Below, piece after piece: positions 15,495 to 23,426 of a stretch of 64,000 nt of DNA (positions are counted from its first letter, which is position 1; each line of letters starts with the position of its first letter). Below the pieces are notes generated by a model, which was not told the origin of the DNA, ran no database searches, and saw only the letters and a list, made by a program, of their open reading frames with translations. The stretch is from positions 1-64,000 of the forward strand of contig DASZUS010000037.1 of assembly GCA_035547515.1 (NCBI GenBank). Direction: 5' to 3'. The stretch is from DASZTV01 sp035547515 (GTDB lineage Bacteria > Actinomycetota > Actinomycetes > JAFAQI01). The position numbers were made by a program, and so were the translations under genes.

Positions 15495-17938
15495 GGCGCA
15501 CCCACCGGGATCCGTGATCCGAGGTTGACGTGCCGGGTGAAGCGGGCCAGCCGCTGCGGGTCGGCCAGGGTCTCCGCCCACTCGTCGCGGTAGTCGCGGA
15601 TGTGGGCAGCCATCTCGGCGTCCAGCTCGTCGTGGATGCCGAGCACGTCGTCGAAGACGACCGCCCGCACGTGGTCGAGCCCGCCCTCGATCCGTTCCAA
15701 CCAGGTCGAGGTGCGCTCCAGCCGCATCCCGGTGCGCAGGTAGTACCCCAGGAACCGGTCGATCGCCTGGACGAGCTCCTCGCTGGAGAGGTCGGCGGCG
15801 AGCAGGTCGGCATGACGAGGCACCGCGCCGCCGTTACCGCAGACGTAGAGGTTCCAGCCCTTCTCGGTGGCGATGACCCCGACGTCCTTGGATCTCGCCT
15901 CGGCGCATTCGCGGGCACAGCCCGACACCGCCATCTTGATCTTGTGCGGCGCGCGCAGCCCGCGGTAGCGAAGCTCGAGGTCGACGGCCATCGCGACCGA
16001 GTCCTGTACGCCGTACCGGCACCAGGTGTTTCCCACGCACGACTTCACGGTGCGCAACGCCTTGCCGTACGCGTGGCCGCTCTCCATCCCAGCCGCGACC
16101 AGCCGCTGCCAGATCGCCGGCAGCTGCTCGGCGTGGGCGCCGAACAGGTCGATGCGCTGCCCGCCGGTGACCTTCGTGTAGAGCCCGAAGTCCCGCGCCA
16201 CCTCACCGATCGCGATCAGCTTCTCCGGAGTGACCTCGCCGCCCGGAAGCCGCGGCACCACGGAGTAAGTGCCGTCCTTCTGCAGGTTCGCCAGCATGTG
16301 GTCGTTGGTGTCCTGCAGCCCGGCTTGCTCGCCGTCGAGAATGTAGGACCTGGTCCGGATCGCGAGGATCGACGCGACGACCGGCTTGCAGATGTCGCAG
16401 CCTCGTCCGGTGCCGTGGCGAGCGACGAGGTCGGCGAACGAGCCGATGCGCTCTCGCCGGACGATCTCGTCGAGCTCCGCACGCGTCTGCGTGAAGTGCT
16501 CGCACAGTGCCGTGGAGACCTCGAGACCCGCCTTGGTGAGCTCGGTGTCGAGGACCTTCTTGACCAGCGTGCTGCACGACCCGCAGCCGGTCCCGGCCTT
16601 GGTGTCCCGCTTGAGCCCGGCAAGCTCGCACTGCCCGCGCGCAATGGCGTCGCACAACGTCTGCTTCGTGACGTTGTGGCACGAGCACACGACGGCGGCA
16701 GCCGGCAGCTCTCGCTCGGCGCCACCCGCTCGCGGCGGGACGAGCAGGTCCTCGAGCCGCTCCGGCAGCGCGTCGTGCGCTCCGACGAGCGCCCGCAGCT
16801 CGCTGTACGTCGAGGCGTCGCCGACCAGGATCCCGCCGAGCAGGACGCTTCCTGTCGCGTCCACGACCAGCTTCTTGTACACGCCGGCGACCGAGTCGGT
16901 GAAGGTCACCTCCTGCGCTCCCTCGGCGGTCGCGAACGCGTCGCCGAAGGAGGCCACATCGACGCCCATCAACTTCAGCTTCGTGCTCATGTCGGCGCCG
17001 GTGAAGGCACCGTCGCCGCCGAGCAACCGGTCGGCGACCACCTCCGCCATCGCGTAGCCGGGAGCGACCAGCCCGTACACGCGCCCGGCCGCCACCGCGA
17101 CCTCGCCGATGGCGAAGACCGCCGGGTCACTCGTGCGGCAGGCCTCGTCCACCAGCACGCCGCCTCGCTCGTGCACGTCGAGTCCGCACTGCCGGGCGAG
17201 CTCGTCGCGCGGCCGGATGCCGGCGGAGAACACGACGAGCTCGGTTTCCACCTCGCTGCCGTCGGCGAACTGCAGCGCTCGGACCGCACCGCTGTCGTCA
17301 GTGAGAACCGCGGAGGTCTGTACGCCGGTGTGCACCTCGACGCCGCGACCGACGATGTGGTGGCGCAGCAGCTCGCCACCCGGGCCGTCCACCTGCAGCG
17401 GCATCAGCCGCGGAGCCATCTCGACGACGTGGGCGTAGAGCCCGAGCGAGCGCAGCGCGTTCGCTGCCTCCAGGCCGAGCAGGCCGCCGCCGATCACCAA
17501 CCCGGTGCGGCGGGATTCGGCGTACCCGCGGATCGCGTCGAGGTCCTCGATCGTGCGGTAGACGAAGCACCCTTCTCCGTCACGGCCGTCGATCGGCGGG
17601 ACGAACGGGTAGCTGCCGGTCGCGAGCACGAGCGCGTCGTACCGAAGCCGTTCGCCGGTGTCGAGGATCACGTGCTGCGCAGGCCGGTCGATGCCGACGA
17701 CCTTCGTCCCGGTCCGCAGCGTGAGGCCATCTGCTTCGAAGAAGCCGCCAGGGACGAGGCAGAGGTCCTCGGCCGTGGCGTCGGTGAAGTAGCTGGTCAG
17801 CGCGACCCGGTCGTACGCCGGCCGCGGCTCCTCTCCGACGACCGTGACCGACCAGGTCGCGAGTCCGCCGCGGTCGACGATCGCCTCCACCAGGCGGTGG
17901 CCGACCATGCCATGGCCGACGACGACGAGCTGCTTCAC
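15491..17938 (-). CDS. nirB: Nitrite reductase [NAD(P)H] large subunit NirB
   Basis: The protein has 815 aa. Order: FAD-binding domain (VVVGHGMVGHRL, residues 5-16), NAD(P)H-binding Rossmann motif (LVIGGGLLGLEAA, 147-159), BFD-like [2Fe-2S] domain with Cys418, 420, 452 and 455, a second Cys pair at 514/517, then the sulfite/nitrite reductase half. There Cys634, 640, 674 and 678 (SGCAREC) hold the [4Fe-4S]-siroheme centre. It carries electrons from NAD(P)H to nitrite, giving ammonium. The gene starts GTG, overlapping the upstream oxidoreductase by 4 nt. All key residues are present. Confidence 0.96.
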   Translation of the reverse strand: MKQLVVVGHGMVGHRLVEAIVDRGGLATWSVTVVGEEPRPAYDRVALTSYFTDATAEDLCLVPGGFFEADGLTLRTGTKVVGIDRPAQHVILDTGERLRYDALVLATGSYPFVPPIDGRDGEGCFVYRTIEDLDAIRGYAESRRTGLVIGGGLLGLEAANALRSLGLYAHVVEMAPRLMPLQVDGPGGELLRHHIVGRGVEVHTGVQTSAVLTDDSGAVRALQFADGSEVETELVVFSAGIRPRDELARQCGLDVHERGGVLVDEACRTSDPAVFAIGEVAVAAGRVYGLVAPGYAMAEVVADRLLGGDGAFTGADMSTKLKLMGVDVASFGDAFATAEGAQEVTFTDSVAGVYKKLVVDATGSVLLGGILVGDASTYSELRALVGAHDALPERLEDLLVPPRAGGAERELPAAAVVCSCHNVTKQTLCDAIARGQCELAGLKRDTKAGTGCGSCSTLVKKVLDTELTKAGLEVSTALCEHFTQTRAELDEIVRRERIGSFADLVARHGTGRGCDICKPVVASILAIRTRSYILDGEQAGLQDTNDHMLANLQKDGTYSVVPRLPGGEVTPEKLIAIGEVARDFGLYTKVTGGQRIDLFGAHAEQLPAIWQRLVAAGMESGHAYGKALRTVKSCVGNTWCRYGVQDSVAMAVDLELRYRGLRAPHKIKMAVSGCARECAEARSKDVGVIATEKGWNLYVCGNGGAVPRHADLLAADLSSEELVQAIDRFLGYYLRTGMRLERTSTWLERIEGGLDHVRAVVFDDVLGIHDELDAEMAAHIRDYRDEWAETLADPQRLARFTRHVNLGSRIPVGAP

Positions 17939-19164
17939 GCGACTCTCCCTTCGGGTGAGGAGAACAGGAGCTCATGGCGGTCGGCCGGGAGCGGCCTGCC
18001 GCGTTCGAAGGCACGGGTGAGCTCGCCCGCCGCCGACACGTCGCCGACCAGCAGCGCCCCGATCAGTTGCCCGTCGCGTACGACGGTCTTGCGGTAGGTG
18101 CGGGCAACCGGGTTCGCGAGGCAGAGCACTTCGGTGTTCGCGTCGGCGACGGCGGCGGTGTCGCCCATCGCGGCGAGCTCGACGCCGGCGGCGCGCAGCC
18201 GGGTGATCTGCGGGCACTGCTCGACGTTGCCCACGGCCGCGCCGGTGAGCACGCCGGCGAGCGCCGTGGCGTGGTCGATCGCGGACTGTGCCCACCCCGA
18301 GACGCTGCCGCGGTACTCCGCGCACTCCCCGATCGCCCACACCTGCGGCGCCGAGGTGGCGAAGCTGTCATCGACGACGATCCCGTGGCGTACGGCGATC
18401 CCGGCCTCCTGGGCGAGCCTGGTGGCCGGCCGGATGCCGCAGGCGAAGACCACCAGGTCGCAGTCGAGCTCGTAGCGGTTTGCCAGGCAGACCGCCTCGA
18501 CGCGGTCGTCCGGACCGCTGCGAAGCGCGGTGGCCCGGGTGTCGAGATAGGTCGTGATTCCCAGGTCGTCGAGGGTGCGGCGCAGCATCTCCGCACCGCC
18601 GGCGTCGAGCTGCTTCTCCATCAGGTGGGGGGCCTGGTGGACGATCTCGACCTGGCAGCCGAGCAGGGACAGGCCGCGCGCGGCTTCCAGACCCAGCAGC
18701 CCGCCGCCGATCACCACTGCTCGTTTGCCGGGAGCCGCCGCCGCGGCGATCTGCTCGCAGTCGGCGAGGGTGCGGAAGGCGAAGATGCCTGGCCGCATCC
18801 GCCCGCGGTCGGACGCGATCCCGCGCAGGCTCGGCAAGTGCGGGTGGCTGCCGGTCGCGAGGACGAGCCGCTCGTAGCGCAGCAGGGTGCGGTCGGCCAG
18901 CCGCACCTCGCGCCGCTGCACGTCCAGCCCGGTCGCCCGCTGGCCGCGCAGCACCGCGACTCCGTTGCGCCGGTACCACCCCGGCGTACGCATCTCGAGG
19001 TCGCGCGGATCGTGGATTCCGCCGAGTACGCCGGACAGCAGCAGGCGGTTGTAGGCGTGGTGCGGCTCGTCGCCCACGACGGTGATGTCGTCGACGCCGC
19101 GCGCGACCAGCTCCTGCACCAGCCGCCCGGCCGCCATGCCGTTGCCGATGATCAGCGTTCTCAC
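17935..19164 (-). CDS. FAD-dependent NAD(P)H oxidoreductase of the nitrate assimilation operon
   Basis: The protein has 409 aa from GTG 19164, which overlaps the nasA stop. It is a homologue of the NirB N-terminal half: LIIGNGMAAGRLV for FAD, YNRLLLSG, AVVIGGGLLGLEAARGL for NAD(P)H and VWAIGECAEYRG as the flavin-closing motif. It has no BFD or siroheme domain. In actinobacterial nitrate operons such a protein sits between nasA and nirB and most likely passes electrons from NAD(P)H to NasA (the NasB/NasC role). That role is inferred from position and fold. Confidence 0.85.
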   Translation of the reverse strand: MRTLIIGNGMAAGRLVQELVARGVDDITVVGDEPHHAYNRLLLSGVLGGIHDPRDLEMRTPGWYRRNGVAVLRGQRATGLDVQRREVRLADRTLLRYERLVLATGSHPHLPSLRGIASDRGRMRPGIFAFRTLADCEQIAAAAAPGKRAVVIGGGLLGLEAARGLSLLGCQVEIVHQAPHLMEKQLDAGGAEMLRRTLDDLGITTYLDTRATALRSGPDDRVEAVCLANRYELDCDLVVFACGIRPATRLAQEAGIAVRHGIVVDDSFATSAPQVWAIGECAEYRGSVSGWAQSAIDHATALAGVLTGAAVGNVEQCPQITRLRAAGVELAAMGDTAAVADANTEVLCLANPVARTYRKTVVRDGQLIGALLVGDVSAAGELTRAFERGRPLPADRHELLFSSPEGRVA

Positions 19165-21200
19165 GAGGCCACCGCTTCTAGGCGGGCGGCGCACACCTTC
19201 AGCTCCGGCATCCGCGACGTCGGGTCCAGCGCCGGGTTGGTGAGCCGGTTTGCCTCGCCCCAGTGGAACGGCACGAACACGGTCTCTGCCTGGATCGCCG
19301 GATCGATCCGTACGTCGAGCTCGGCTGCGCCCCGCCGTGTCACGAGCCGGGCCCGGCCGCCGTCGGCGAGCCCGACGGCAGCGGCAAGCGTCGGGTGCAC
19401 CTCGACGAATGCCGCCGGTTCCGCATCGGCCAGCGCGCGCACCCGCCGGGTCTGCGCACCCGACTGGTAGTGCCCGCGGGTGCGTCCGGTGGTCAGGTAG
19501 AGGGGGTAGTCGGCGTCAGGCTCCTCGGCGGCGGGCCGGTGCTCGACGGGCACGAAGCGGGCGAGACCGTCGGGCGTCGCGAAGCGGTCGGTGAAGACCC
19601 GCGGGGTGCCGGGATGGTCGTCCGCGGGGCACGGCCAGAACACCCCGCCTTCCGCGTCGATGCGGGCGTAGCTGATCCCCGAGTAGTCCGCGACACCGCC
19701 GGCCGAGGCGCGGCGGAGCTCGGCGAAGACGGCCTCGGCCTCGGTGGGGAAGCCGCTCGTCGCGCCGGCTCCGGCAGCGATGGCGCTGATGACCTCGAGG
19801 TCGGTCCGGACCTCGGCGGGCGGCTCGCACGCCTTGCGTCGCCGTACCACGCGGCCCTCGACGGTGGTCATCGTCCCGTCCTCTTCGGCCCACATCGCGA
19901 CCGGCAGCACGACGTCGGCGAGCTCCGCGGTCTCCGAGCGGACCACGTCGGCGACGACCAGCAGCTCGAGTGCGGAAAGGCGCTCGCGGATCCGGTCGGC
20001 GTCAGGCGCGCAGACCGCGAGGTTGCTGCCCATGACGAGCAGGGCGTGCACCGACTCGCCGAGCTGCGTGAGCATCTCGTAAGCAGACGGGCCTGGACCG
20101 GGGATGCTCGCCGGGTCGACGCCCCACACGTCGGCGACATGTGCGCGCGACGCCTCGTCACTGATCGAGCGGTACCCCGGAAGCTGGTCGGCCTTCTGGC
20201 CGTGCTCCCGCCCGCCCTGGCCGTTGCCCTGGCCGGTCAGGCAGCCCCAGCCCGACAGCGGTCGTCCCGGGAGACCGAGCGCGAGTGCGAGATTGAGGTA
20301 CGCCGTCGCGGTGTCGGTGCCTTTGCTCTGCTGCTCCGCGCCGCGGCCGGTCACGATGATCGCCGACGAGGCCTCGCCGAGCAGGCCTGCCGCACGGCGC
20401 AGCCGCGCCACCGGCACTCCCGTCGTGCGCTCCACCCGCTCCGGCCACCACGCCGCCACGAGCGGGCGTACCTCGTCCCATCCGGTGGTCCGGGTCGCGA
20501 CGTACTCCTCGTCGATGTGGCGGTCGGCGATCGCGAGGTGCAGCAGTCCCAGCGCGAGGGCGAGGTCGCTCCCCGGGACGTTCTGGAGGTGAAGCGTCGC
20601 GAGAGCGGCTGTCGGCGTACGACGCGGATCGGCGACGAGGAGCTCGCCGCCGCGCTCCAGCAGCCGCTCGAGGTGCGCGACCGCCGGCGGCATCGTGTCG
20701 ATCGGGTTGGCGCCGACCAGCATCAGCACGTCGGTTTGCCCGAGGTCGGAGAGCGGGAACGGCAGCCCCCGGTCGAGCCCGAACGCGCGGTTGCCCGCGG
20801 CCGCACCGGACGACATGCAGAAGCGGCCGTTGTAGTCGATGGTGCGGGTGCGCAGCGCGACTCGGGCCAGCTTGCCCAGCAGGTAGCACTGCTCGTTGGT
20901 CAGGCCGCCGCCGCCGAAGATGCCGACGGCGTCGCGGCCGTGCCGCTCCTGCACCGCACTGATGCCGCTCGTCACCGTCGCCAGCGCCTCGGCCCAGCCA
21001 GCCGGGACGAGCTTGCCGTCGCGGCGGACCAGCGGCGTGGTCAGCCGTACCTCGGGGTCGAGCAAAGCCGCAGCCGTGAAGCCCTTCTGGCACAGGCCGG
21101 GACTGGCATCCGTCGCGCGGGGAGTGATCGTGAGGTCCGCGGCGATGTCCATGCCGCACTGCAAGGAGCAGTACGGGCAGTGCGTCGCGGTCGCGGTCAC
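19161..21200 (-). CDS. nasA: Assimilatory nitrate reductase catalytic subunit (molybdopterin)
   Basis: Bis-MGD oxidoreductase of 679 aa. Cys8, 11, 15 and 37 bind the N-terminal [4Fe-4S] cluster (CPYCSLQC, then GLCQKG). CMSSGAAAGNRAFG near residue 130 holds the predicted Mo-ligand Cys region, followed by the VGANPIDTMP cofactor segment and the C-terminal HYQSGAQTRR and FHWGEANRLTNP motifs. It reduces nitrate to nitrite in the cytoplasm. No signal peptide supports an assimilatory rather than periplasmic role. The GTG start has no clear ribosome site; a GlnR-like box and an inverted repeat lie just upstream. Confidence 0.94.
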   Translation of the reverse strand: MTATATHCPYCSLQCGMDIAADLTITPRATDASPGLCQKGFTAAALLDPEVRLTTPLVRRDGKLVPAGWAEALATVTSGISAVQERHGRDAVGIFGGGGLTNEQCYLLGKLARVALRTRTIDYNGRFCMSSGAAAGNRAFGLDRGLPFPLSDLGQTDVLMLVGANPIDTMPPAVAHLERLLERGGELLVADPRRTPTAALATLHLQNVPGSDLALALGLLHLAIADRHIDEEYVATRTTGWDEVRPLVAAWWPERVERTTGVPVARLRRAAGLLGEASSAIIVTGRGAEQQSKGTDTATAYLNLALALGLPGRPLSGWGCLTGQGNGQGGREHGQKADQLPGYRSISDEASRAHVADVWGVDPASIPGPGPSAYEMLTQLGESVHALLVMGSNLAVCAPDADRIRERLSALELLVVADVVRSETAELADVVLPVAMWAEEDGTMTTVEGRVVRRRKACEPPAEVRTDLEVISAIAAGAGATSGFPTEAEAVFAELRRASAGGVADYSGISYARIDAEGGVFWPCPADDHPGTPRVFTDRFATPDGLARFVPVEHRPAAEEPDADYPLYLTTGRTRGHYQSGAQTRRVRALADAEPAAFVEVHPTLAAAVGLADGGRARLVTRRGAAELDVRIDPAIQAETVFVPFHWGEANRLTNPALDPTSRMPELKVCAARLEAVAS

Positions 21201-21222
21201 CGGTAAAGGTTGTGTCGGGCGT

Positions 21223-21260
21223 GTTACCTGGTGGCGACCGGCTTGTGTCGCGTTCGCAAC
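21223..21260. promoter_or_regulatory. Four-unit GlnR-like box in the nasA/regulator divergent promoter
   Basis: GTTAC-n6-GCGAC-n6-GTGTC-n6-GCAAC reproduces the exact 11-nt periodicity of actinobacterial GlnR sites (gTnAc-n6-GaAAc twice). Matches are 5/5, 3/5, 4/5 and 4/5. It partly overlaps an imperfect inverted repeat (CACCGGTAA at 21198, TTACCTGGTG at 21224) that reaches the nasA start codon. Confidence 0.65.
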
Positions 21261-21326
21261 AGTGATCTCTCCGGCGCCACACGAGTGGCGACGATCGGAT
21301 GCAACAGCGCGGAAACACGCCGTTTC

Positions 21327-21332
21327 TAGGCT
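21327..21332 (+). promoter_or_regulatory. -10 box of leaderless promoter for the HemD-wHTH regulator
   Basis: TAGGCT lies 7 nt before GTG 21340, which predicts transcription starting at the start codon. Confidence 0.5.
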
Positions 21333-21339
21333 CGGAGCG

Positions 21340-22443
21340 GTGTCCCAGGTCGAGCCGTTGGTCGGCTACACCGTCGCGATCACGGCCGAGCGCCGCCGCG
21401 ACGAGCTGGCGACGCTGCTCATCCGCCGTGGCGCAGCGGTCGTCGAGGCGCCGTGCCTGCGGATCCTGCCGGTCGAGGACGACGGAAGGTTGCGCGCGGA
21501 CACCATCGAGTGCCTGCGCCTGCCGGTCGACTACCTCGTCGCCACGACCGCCGTCGGCATCCGCGGCTGGTTCAGCGCGAGTGCGTCGTGGGGCATCGGT
21601 GACGAGCTCCACGCGCATCTTGCGGCAGCGACGATCATCGCGCGCGGACCGAAAGTCAAAGGTGCGATCCGCGCGGCCGGGCTCGCCGAGCGCTGGTCGC
21701 CGGAGTCGGAGTCCAATGCCGAGGTGCTCGACTACCTGCGCACCATCGACCTCGTCGGCAAGCGGGTGGTCGTGCAGCTGCACGCGAGCGAGCCACGCGA
21801 GCTGGTCGCCGAGCTTGCCGCGCTGGGCGCGGAGGTCCTCGCCATCCAGGTGTACCGCTGCGAGCCGCCGGCAGACCTCGAGCCGGTGCTGCGGCTGGTC
21901 TCGCAGATCGTCGACCGCAAGGTCGACGCCGTCACTTTCACCTCGGTCGCCGCCGTCGAGCAGCTGATCGCCATTGCTGGCCGCAGTGGCGACGAGCTGC
22001 TGGAGGCGCTGCGCGGCGATGTCATCGCGGCATGCGTCGGGCCTGTCACCGCGGCACCGCTGCTCGCGCGTGGCGTGCCCGCGGTCTCACCGGAGCGCTT
22101 CCGGCTCGGCGCGCTGGTCCGGACTGTGGTCGATGCGTTGACCGCGCGCACCCGGGTGATCGAGGCTGCGGGTCATCGGCTGGAGGTACGCGCCCGGGCG
22201 GTCGTGACCGACAACGAGGTGATCGCGCTTCCGCGCGCCTCGGCGGCCTTGCTGCACGCGTTGATGGAGCAGCCCGGGCACGTTCTCTCTCGTGCTCAGC
22301 TCCTCGAGCGGCTCGGCGGGGACGCTGACGCCGACGAGCATGCGGTCGAGGTCGCGGTCGCCAGGCTTCGTTCGGCGCTCGGCCCGGCGTCTCCGGCGGT
22401 CGCGACCGTCGTCAAGCGCGGGTACCGGTTGGCGGTGGGCTGA
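21340..22443 (+). CDS. HemD-like/winged-helix fusion regulator of nitrate assimilation
   Basis: The protein has 367 aa from GTG 21340. Residues about 5-255 match uroporphyrinogen-III synthase (GYTVAITAERRRDELATLL, VDYLVATTAVGIRGWF, VDAVTFTSVAAVEQL, ACVGPVTAAPLLARGV). The last 100 residues are an OmpR/PhoB-type winged helix (LSRAQLLERLGG, VEVAVARLRSAL, TVVKRGYRLAV). Proteins with this fusion are found beside nirBD and narK genes in mycobacteria and streptomycetes and are thought to regulate them. The HemD part may sense a tetrapyrrole related to siroheme. A longer frame to 20896 is nasA antisense. Confidence 0.85.
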   Translation: MSQVEPLVGYTVAITAERRRDELATLLIRRGAAVVEAPCLRILPVEDDGRLRADTIECLRLPVDYLVATTAVGIRGWFSASASWGIGDELHAHLAAATIIARGPKVKGAIRAAGLAERWSPESESNAEVLDYLRTIDLVGKRVVVQLHASEPRELVAELAALGAEVLAIQVYRCEPPADLEPVLRLVSQIVDRKVDAVTFTSVAAVEQLIAIAGRSGDELLEALRGDVIAACVGPVTAAPLLARGVPAVSPERFRLGALVRTVVDALTARTRVIEAAGHRLEVRARAVVTDNEVIALPRASAALLHALMEQPGHVLSRAQLLERLGGDADADEHAVEVAVARLRSALGPASPAVATVVKRGYRLAVG

Positions 22444-22523
22444 CTCCCGCGAGCCGGTTCTGCGGCGCGTGCCACCATCTACCTTCGGGTCGACAGAGCG
22501 GTACGACGAGAGAGGCAGACGCG

Positions 22524-23426
22524 ATGGGGATCTGCGACGGGCGCATCGTGGCGATCACCGGTGCCGGCAACGGGATCGGGCGGGAGCACGCGCTGCTGTT
22601 CGGCAAGGAGGGAGCCAAGGTCGTCGTCAACGACGTCGGCGGCGCTCGCGACGGCACTGGCAGCGACGCCGGGGCCGCCCAAGCTGTCGTCGACGCGATC
22701 ACCGAGGCGGGCGGCACCGCGGTTGCCAACACCAGCAACATCGCGACCCACGCCGGCGCCAAGGAGCTCGTCGACCAGGCGATCGAGACCTTCGGTGACA
22801 TCCACGCCGTCGTGAACAACGCCGGCATCCTGCGCGACCGGATGCTGGTCAACATGACCGAGGACGAGTGGGACGCCGTCATCGCCGTACACCTCAAGGG
22901 CACCTACGGCGTGATGCACCATGCCGCCGCCTACTGGCGCGACCAGTCCAAGGCGGGCAAGGAGGTGAACGCCCGGATCATCAACACCTCGTCGGCGTCC
23001 GGCGTCTTCGGCAACGTCGGCCAGTCGAACTACGGCGCGGCGAAGGCGGGCATTGCCGCGATGACGATCATCACCTCGATGGAGCTCGCCCGCTACGGCG
23101 TCACGGTCAACGCGATCTCCCCGACCGCGCTGACCCGGATGACCGAGGACCTCGACCGCTTCAAGCGTGAGGAGGCCGCGAAGGAGCTGCCTCCCGCTGC
23201 CGTCTCGCCGCTGGTGGTCTGGCTGGCAAGCGAGGCGTCCGCGGGCATCACCGGCCGGGTCTTCGGCGTACGCGGGGGGCGCATCACCGTCTTCGAAGGC
23301 TGGGTCAACGGGCCGTACGCCGAGACGGACGGGATCTGGGACCCCGCTGCGCTGACCGAGGTCGTTCCCGGGCTGGTGGCCGAGGCGGCTCCCAACGCGG
23401 GGATGGACGGCGTCAGGCGGTCTTGA
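22524..23426 (+). CDS. Short-chain dehydrogenase/reductase (MFE-2-like)
   Basis: SDR of 300 aa. Cofactor motif TGAGNGIGREH is near residue 14; the Asp of VVNDVGG marks the NAD-preferring pocket; NNAGI is present, and the catalytic Ser (NTSSASG), Tyr and Lys (NYGAAKAG) follow. The inserted loop RDGTGSDAGAAQ and the DRMLVNMTEDEWD segment are typical of the hydroxyacyl-CoA dehydrogenase part of multifunctional beta-oxidation enzymes and of steroid side-chain enzymes. GAGAGAGG precedes the ATG. The last 14 nt overlap the convergent MFS gene. A role in lipid or steroid CoA-ester oxidation is inferred from neighbours. Confidence 0.85.
   Translation: MGICDGRIVAITGAGNGIGREHALLFGKEGAKVVVNDVGGARDGTGSDAGAAQAVVDAITEAGGTAVANTSNIATHAGAKELVDQAIETFGDIHAVVNNAGILRDRMLVNMTEDEWDAVIAVHLKGTYGVMHHAAAYWRDQSKAGKEVNARIINTSSASGVFGNVGQSNYGAAKAGIAAMTIITSMELARYGVTVNAISPTALTRMTEDLDRFKREEAAKELPPAAVSPLVVWLASEASAGITGRVFGVRGGRITVFEGWVNGPYAETDGIWDPAALTEVVPGLVAEAAPNAGMDGVRRS

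Noticed and set aside
15530..18097. 855-codon plus-strand frame opposite nirB
   Set aside because: Composition is typical antisense of a GC-rich gene, while nirB has all its cofactor residues on the other strand.
20896..21339. Upstream extension of the HemD-wHTH regulator
   Set aside because: The extra 148 codons run antisense inside nasA and match nothing; GTG 21340 has a -10 box 7 nt upstream.
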